Source: Lepidurus packardi (lineage: Eukaryota; Arthropoda; Branchiopoda; Notostraca; Triopsidae). From it: a stretch of 64,000 bases of DNA. The DNA lies in contig JAKZAN010000007.1 in the NCBI GenBank assembly GCA_023053545.1, positions 5,704,001 to 5,768,000 on the forward strand. The letters run 5' to 3'. A program made the position numbers and the translations under genes. This document shows, in pieces, positions 57,161-64,000 of the stretch. The notes under the pieces were generated by a model. It was not told the DNA's origin. It did no database searches and saw nothing but the letters and a program-made list of their open reading frames with translations. Position 1 is the stretch's first letter. Each line of letters begins with the position of its first letter.

Positions 57161-59366
57161 CTAGTTTGAGGGGGGGTTAGATGAACCAGACGTGATAAAT
57201 TTGGCCAATTCCTTCTTGTTGACTTTGCCCATCGCGTTCCGAGGCAATGACTCCAAACAACGGAGCTCCGAAGGAACCATATACGAAGCTACACGGTCTT
57301 TCGCCCATACACGCAAGTCTGTTATGCTCAAATTCTTGCCTGGCGCCAAAACCAATATTCCAACCACCTACAACGAAACATGTTACTCTTATCAAATTAC
57401 TTATTTATTCAGAACAAAACAAAATCTTACCTTCTGTCCCCACGTAGGATCTGGTAAGCCGATCACTGCGCAATCAATTATATCAGGATGAGCCAGTAAT
57501 TGAGTCTCGATTTGCAACGCGCTTAGCTTGTAACCACCACTCTTTAAAACATCAACTGATGTTCGACCTAACAGCTTATAGCGACCGTCTTCATATTGGG
57601 CAGTGTCTCCGGTCCTGAACCATCGATCAGGCAAAAAGGCTTCTTGCGTAGCATCTTCCCTTCGCCAATAATTGCGAAATACACTCGGGCTTTTGACTAG
57701 CAATTCTCCAACTAAATTGCCTCCGGGTTGCAAAACTTTGGTGCTTTTCATGTCTCCTTCACACAGAACTGTACACGACTGAGTATTATCCTGCTGTTCA
57801 ACTTGGGCAATTCTGACGCGGACACCTGGCATAGGCTGTCCTAAATAACCTAGGAAAGGATTTAACATTGCGATGCTTGGCATTTATCAATCCTTACCTA
57901 GCTTGCGTTCCCCTTCGAGCGGATTGGATAAAACCATACCCGTTTCCGTCATTCCGTATCGTTCCAACAATGCATGCCCTGTGATTTCTTTCCAGCGTTC
58001 TGCCAAAGGCACCGGCAAAGGCGCAGATCCGCTAACCATCAGGCTTAACAAAGTAACTTTAAATCCAGAACGAACTAATCGAAGGCTGACTACCGTATCT
58101 GTTTTGAGCACACCGCTTTGACATACTCTCGCATGCGACTCTTTTTGGCAAACTTTTCGTCATATTCCTCCAAGAGTTTGGCATAGATGGTAGGCACCGC
58201 CATGAAACATGAAACCCTTTCGGAAGAAGGAGTATCAATGGCTAACAGATGCAACCAAACTTTTGCCGCGTCGAATTTCGGCAACATCACACACCTACGT
58301 GTAAGAATAAAAAACAAGAATAGTCAAGTCAAGTGGAAGGAGAATAGGCGAGTTATTTTAACCTTGCGCCTACGCTTAGAGGGCAGAGTAGACAGTTGAC
58401 TAAACCGTGAGTGTGGTATAATGGCAGCGTATGTAAAATAACGTCCGCAGCTGACCAGCCCCAAGCATTGACTTGCGAACGCACTTGGGCTTGTAAGTTT
58501 GAGTGGCTTAATAACACACCTAGTTCAATTTCAGACACAATTTTTCGATGAAGTATTCTTCGTCTTAATCTCAGAATTGCCTTTAGGTGGGCCAGTCGAT
58601 CCACTGGTATAAAGAATCAAGGCATTCGCTGTCTCAAAGAAAGAATCTTCCGGAAAAAAACCTTTATACTGATCTGGTACAGTAATCAAAGCCTCTTCTC
58701 TTTGTACGCGAACGGCATCACAGGAATTATCCCTACACGAGTGAAACGTATGAAAGATCTACGTAACTTCAATTCCTATTCGTTTACCCTTTTAAATCGG
58801 TGCGAGAAGACTGGCGCGCTCCTTGTCTCCAATCGTCATTGAGAACTAACAAGTCGGGCTTTGTCGGCAGAGCTATGCTGTTCAATTTTTTGGCTAAATC
58901 TTCCGTGGCGATGACCAGACGTGAATCACAATCTTTCACAAAATATTCTAACAAAGGTGGCGGATGAATTGGGCTTAAAGGAACGGCTAAGACAATAAAG
59001 ACGTTTATAAAAAATTTAAATTAATATTTGGTGTCGATTTACCGATATGACCAGTCATCCAAGTAGCCCACGAAGCAATAACATAGGTCACGTCATTAGG
59101 GCATAAGAAAGCAATCCGCTCTTGCCGCGGTTGAGTACCCAATGTTTTCTGGATCGTTGTGGCTAGCTGCCAAGATTTTGCAGCAAATCTTCATAAAAAT
59201 ACACACCATTTTGATCGCATAATGCAGCGCGGCCACGATAACGTAAGGCGTGGTAAAATATTGGAGTTACTACAGCAGGTTCGGAACAGACATGACGCGA
59301 ACATTGGCAAGGCAAACAGAGGCGAAGTAGCTTGAAAGTAGGACACTTATTTAACACCAGAACCAT
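57161..59366 (-). CDS. ACSF3: Malonyl-CoA synthetase, mitochondrial (ACSF3), with an apparent 1-base deletion in exon 1
   Basis: Eight exons on the minus strand: 59366-59043, 58986-58788, 58732-58581, 58519-58363, 58294-58094, 58043-57898, 57849-57431 and 57367-57161. Predicted length is about 601 aa (human 576). The N-terminus ([20 protein letters not shown]) is a plausible mitochondrial targeting peptide. The adenylate-forming core shows [13 protein letters not shown] (ATP-binding P-loop, exon 3), [56 protein letters not shown] and [21 protein letters not shown], then the catalytic lysine region [16 protein letters not shown]3 activates malonate to malonyl-CoA for mitochondrial fatty-acid synthesis and removes toxic malonate. 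In exon 1 the frame breaks at an A4 run (minus strand; T run at 59176-59179): one more A would continue YEDLLQ into [10 protein letters not shown], as the family requires. The intron at 58520-58580 starts with GC. Everything else is intact, so a sequencing error is more likely than a pseudogene. Confidence 0.92.
59176..59179 (-). other. Putative single-base deletion in ACSF3 homopolymer
   Basis: Four T on the plus strand (A4 in the gene) where five would be needed for the reading frame to continue into the conserved [10 protein letters not shown] segment. No splice pair of normal size explains the shift. Confidence 0.7.
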
Positions 59367-62300
59367 GGTGAACTATAAACAAACGTATATTAGGCTGGAT
59401 TTAAAGAATTGTATGTAATAACCGCCGCTTACTTAATAGTCGTCGAAGATGCAAGAACTTTTGAGTTCACACATCCAACACTACAGGTGGAGAAATGAAT
59501 ACTGCCAGAAGACGATCGCGTCTTATATAAAGACAAGTTACCTAAACCATGGAAATTGTTAAAGTGGTTTGAAGGAGTCGCAGAAGCTGTATCGAAAGAA
59601 AATGTGAACCTGTGAAGGCAGAATCTGTCTTTACAAATTAAATGCTTGAGAGGATCTTATGATGCCAGGTATAAGATATACCAAAAGCCTGAGACGCAAA
59701 AGGCTAAAATAAAAGATTCTCAGACTGGCGCCAGCAACCAAGCAAAATCATGGATTTATGCCAAGCTTGTTACGTTAACCCAACCTCAAGGTCACTTTTC
59801 ATCACCACTAGTATTATCACTTACACTTACCTTTTATTCTATACCTATGGAATTTAAATAACCTTGATTTCGTTGACATGACGTTTAATCTTCATCTAGA
59901 AATATTAAGATAGTGAGACCAATTTTTGGCTTTCACGTGATCAAAGTACCACGCCCCTTTGTTTACAGATTGGTGGCCAATTGTTAAGACCACGCCCCAA
60001 TTTTTGGAAGCATTCCTAATTGCTGACGACCTTCACAATACACAAGGCCTTTCAATTACTTTCCTTTTTTACCTCACTATATTTTCTTATCACCAAGAAA
60101 ATAGTCCCCATACGATTCGAAATCGAATTAGATGTGATGGACTTTTTAATTTCCCGGGAACGTATCATAGTTCATCCGATAATCGGATAATAGGGAAAAC
60201 GTAATATAAATGTTAATGGATTTTGAGTCTACGATAAGCGGATTCAATGATTCTATGATAAGCCACACCAGAAAATATAGGAGGAGCAGGTGGTTAGGAG
60301 TCGAAGCAGTCCGAGTCTAATTAGCTTTTTGAATGTGCCCATAGATGCAATTAAAGAATGCTTGCTCTGTTTTTGCGATGTTATCACGATTTGTGGAATA
60401 GGCCGTAAACGTAATGCAAACGCTCTAAAAGAAGCGAGTTTATAGAAACCCGTTTGGTTGCTTTTCGCCGAAATCAGTCGCGACTTTGCATTTGGAATGG
60501 TTACCTGCGCTTCTAATGCTGACAGGTGTGTCGTAGTCCCAAACTGTAAAGCCTTTGAAGCAATGGGTACTAATTAGACGTCGTTGACCACCTGATGCCC
60601 ATAATGCAAAACTATCGCACTAAGTAGCTCCCAAAGGTCTATCTTGTCTTAAAATAGAGCAATGACTGCGTCTTTCAGCTGTTATGCTTGTCATAATGCA
60701 GCCTATTCCACTTTCTTTCTTTGACTGTATCTTTTCTATAGACTTTTAGACGGTCACTAATTAAAGAAGCTCCTTACAACCAAACAAACAAATGTGTGCT
60801 AAAATAAGATATATTGTCCTCGAACAAAATGTAAAATAAAATAGTAACACTAATAATAAAAGATACATAGAATTTGCATTACGAATTTTGCAACAGGAAT
60901 GTCCACGAAGTTCTATTGGTGCAGTCTGCCGGCTACGAAAAAAAAATGCCCAAATCCGACGACATGTAAGCGAAATTGACTTTACGCAATTTTTTTTTAA
61001 CAAATAAAGAACATAAACGACTTGCTTGATGTAAAGAACACTAAGTAACTAATGAGTAAAATGTGTAGAAAGTTCTGTACATGACTACTTAAATAAATAA
61101 AATAACTAAAGAAAAAAAAGTAAATTCGCTATAAGAAATTTCCCTACATGGCTAAAATTTCTGCACATAGCATATTAGCGCACATCTATAGAGTACATGT
61201 ACAAGTTTTCGAAGACTGTTTTATAGCATATAGGAACCCAACCAACAAACTCTTTTAAGTAGCTTGTTTGCCTCTGTACTACCATGCATTCAGCTGACGT
61301 AGCTTTTAAAGACCCCTATACATTTTGCATTCATATGTACCTTGGAACGGCAGCTGCACTTTGAACTGTCTACACAAACAGGCAGCACATGAGGAATGGG
61401 CCTGGCCATGTACCGTGAAACTCGTTCGTTAGAACGGCCTCACACCTGTGCTTTTCCTTTCGGTTCGGGGTTTAAAAGCGAAGACTAAAGGCTTCGGTAT
61501 GGAGAGACGACCACTGGAAACCATCTGCAGCTTAAAGCTGTCGCGTGCCATGAACCACGACCACGACCTGTCTCGCGTGCCGTCAGCTGCAACACGGAGG
61601 AACACATGGCGCGCACCACCTACCTTTGAAAGAACCAGGGTATAAGGCCAGCTGCCATTCTTTGCCCTGGTCCCCGAGTTAAATTGCCATGTAGAGCATT
61701 CGAGGAGTAGAAACAAGATGTGTGCCATTTACATGAACCTACTGTCATGCAGTGGCAGACGATTCACTAAAGGAACCACGAATGATTCCTGTGCCATACG
61801 TAGGGTTATGGGAGGTTCTAGAAGTTGGCACACACCTTGTACCCAATCCTCATAGGCTCGCGAGGACCACAACTAGCATGGTAGCTGATCAGAACACGCT
61901 TCAAAGCATTACCATTTGTTAGAAAGAAAGAATTACCATCACCCCCCATCACCCCTATTCGGACCTTTGGGATATATGGTTAGACAACTCAAACTTCTGA
62001 CCGAGGTCTCAGTTCTTCCTCGACGTTCACCTCGCTTGGATTAGGAAGTGCAATACAAACGGACTAATGGAATATCCAACTTACGGAGTACCGTGGAACG
62101 TTATTTGTCAACGGACTAGGTAATAATACCAAATAATTTGTTTCTGTATTCATATATAACATGTGTGACATCCATCTATTTTGTTTGAATATGCTTTGCC
62201 GTTTTCGAACTTTAGCCGATACATTACAAATGTGCCCGTAAAATTGTAAAACACGGAGAAAGGCAAGAAAGCCGGATTTGCCTATGCTTATAGCAACAAT

Positions 62301-64000
62301 TACACCATACTTGTGCGTCACTTGTCAAAGTTTTTTGTGTGGTTGACATTCTGTATTTACGCAATACTCATTATCAACCTAATTTAGACGCGATTCCGAA
62401 TTTGCGGAATGGGGCAGTACCGGTACTGCCAGTCCACCACCATCTCCGATGACCCCTACATCCCCTTGCTATCCAGGTAATAAGAAGTTTTAATTTCCTA
62501 TTCGTTAATTGAACGTGACCTTTTCGTGTCAACTTTCCACTGTGTTGCCAAGGAAAAGAACGTTTCACTCGACTTCTAAGAAAGCGTTACCACCAGCTAG
62601 AATTTATAGAGTCAAGGCTGAGACCAAGAAAAAACGAAAGTTAACCTTTGACCTCTCTGCTTCCAGACCTCTCTCCACATAGGAGATCAAGCTAAAAGAT
62701 CCATAATTTTAGGGCACAAGCCCGAAGATAGCAGCTAGTAAACCACATTCTCTCTGTGTATCCCAAGGCTCAACATTTTCCCAAATTCCCTAAACTCAAC
62801 TTCCTCTAAAGTATTGATTGGGCAAAGCCGTTGTCTGTCAAACCATTCGGGTTATTTTGGGATGACACTGTTACCTTTTTGTTGAAAACTTGGACACTTA
62901 CCCAGTTTACAAAATAGTAATCATGTCCCTTGCCTCAACCTCTGTACCTCTCAACCTAGTCGCAGTTTTCCCAAAGCATTTCTGTCGTTCACAAGGCATT
63001 ATTCCTAGCTTTTGCATAAATCACTTGCTGCACTGTAAGCTCACTAGAAGCAATATTTCCGTCTAAAGCATGACGCGACCTTTAGCCAGCATACATAAGA
63101 ATGAATTATTATGGAGGGTAGATTTTTCCTTGGCGACCTACTTTCTGTGCTATATGGGGTGGTTGCAACTCAACCTAAGATAGGAAATTCCCCGCACTCG
63201 CTATAGTAGGACTTTACAGCTAAACCAGCATCGTAAAGTACGTTTGACACCTTCCGGATTATGTACGGGCGATAAGTTGAAGTGTGGTTTCACCATCACT
63301 TGTTGACGTCCGTACGAACAGAAGCCGAAAAAACCGCCTCTTTCTGACGTCAATTCATTCTACACCAAAACAAACTTTTTTGAAAACCAGTTACCGAGGT
63401 AACAATGCAATTACGGTTTTCTTTTATACAGCAAATCTGCTCACTGCCATTGAGCTCAAAGCTTCTAACCACAACGCAGATTTTGTACGTCGTAAATATT
63501 TCAATTCTCAAGTCTGATCCGCTATGAGGAAAGGCTCAGACACCGAGAAAAGCGTTACACAGGATGCATTTTCAAGTAGAGTAAAGCAGTTCGGGACGCT
63601 GTGATTCTCTGTTGCTGTTTCACTAAACAGCTACAAGATAGTAAAGAAATGCATTGCAAAGCGCCCGAATGACGTAAGTGGACTCGTCGTAGAGTGATTC
63701 TGGAAGATTGCTTCTTGGCGTAGTTGACTGGCGTTTTACCGACGTCAACAGGTTGTGCAGTGCCATTAGATGCTATCCACGGCGAGGAAACGTGCGTCAT
63801 GGACCGTCCTGGGTTCCGCTAAGCAAGTCTTGAATGTTGCATAGGTAGCGTAGCGAGACAACACATAAGCTCCAAGACCAGGAAGAAATAAATAAAGTAA
63901 AAAAAAGAACGTGCTAGGCTCATCATGCCACGGAGTTTGCGCCTACCTTGTCTGCTCCAAGACCGGCACAGCAGTGTCCACAGCAGGCATAAAGCACGAT
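59367..64000. other. Right-end intergenic or intronic stretch
   Basis: The left part should hold the ACSF3 promoter and leader. CCACGCCCC words at 59950-60000 recall the repeat at 29.4-30.0 kb. An isolated exon-like segment lies at 62388-62476. No gene family could be recognised in the rest, on either strand. Confidence 0.45.
62388..62476 (+). other. Isolated exon-like segment
   Basis: A segment of 89 bases open in more than one frame, preceded by AATTTAG and followed by CCAG|GTAATA, which would serve as acceptor and donor. One frame reads FAEWGSTGTASPPPSPMTP, a Pro/Ser-rich text common in regulatory proteins; another reads GQYRYCQSTTISDDPYIPLL. I recognise neither. It could be an exon of a gene extending past the right edge, or chance. 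Confidence 0.2.

Noticed and set aside
1..64000. CRISPR arrays, bacterial operons or ribosome-binding sites
   Set aside because: The window is clearly eukaryotic, with spliced genes throughout; the tandem repeats seen have no unique spacers.

Overview
The window is nuclear DNA from an arthropod, most likely a small crustacean such as a cladoceran. Evidence: introns are mostly 55-130 bp with GT-AG ends, gene density is uneven, the gene set includes a DIP/lachesin immunoglobulin receptor and a four-HTH pipsqueak factor, and there is degenerate TTAGG (arthropod telomere-type) sequence. The species is an inference; no rRNA or mitochondrial marker is present. Exon models below were joined by hand, and every multi-exon model except ACSF3 keeps its frame through all splice junctions.

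Layout. 1-1806: the Ig1 exons of a DIP/lachesin-like receptor (minus strand, incomplete). 1.8-14.3 kb: gene-poor, with an unusual inverted repeat around TTAGG-like sequence near 8.6-9.0 kb. 14.3-17.4 kb: a 901-aa secreted, Pro/Thr-rich and acidic orphan protein (minus). 19.5-27.4 kb: a dense housekeeping cluster: FAM174 (minus) divergent from NDUFA13/GRIM-19 (plus), neurensin (minus), then ARMC2 and WDR55 (both plus). 27.4-35.2 kb: AT-rich, repeat-bearing, no gene seen. 35.3-37.4 kb: a frizzled receptor of the Fz2/5/8 class with an uninterrupted coding region. 41.1-44.8 kb: pipsqueak (minus), a BTB factor with four psq helix-turn-helix motifs. 57.2-59.4 kb: mitochondrial malonyl-CoA synthetase ACSF3 (minus), with one apparent missing base in a homopolymer.

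The most striking object lies between pipsqueak and ACSF3: a 10.17-kb DNA transposon at 46287-56452. It has 483-bp terminal inverted repeats that appear identical, termini TAT...ATA and a perfect 6-bp target duplication (GGGGTC). It carries two apparently intact, spliced genes in the same orientation: a 504-aa integrase-like DDE transposase and a 762-aa protein ending in a complete HECT ubiquitin-ligase domain with its catalytic cysteine. The features fit the IS3EU superfamily best. Two other transposons sit inside it: a 1.7-kb hAT with a perfect 8-bp target duplication, and a 0.43-kb Tigger/pogo-like MITE flanked by TA. The element therefore looks young, cargo-bearing and possibly still mobile. 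A transposon that encodes its own ubiquitin ligase is the best candidate here for an under-described system.
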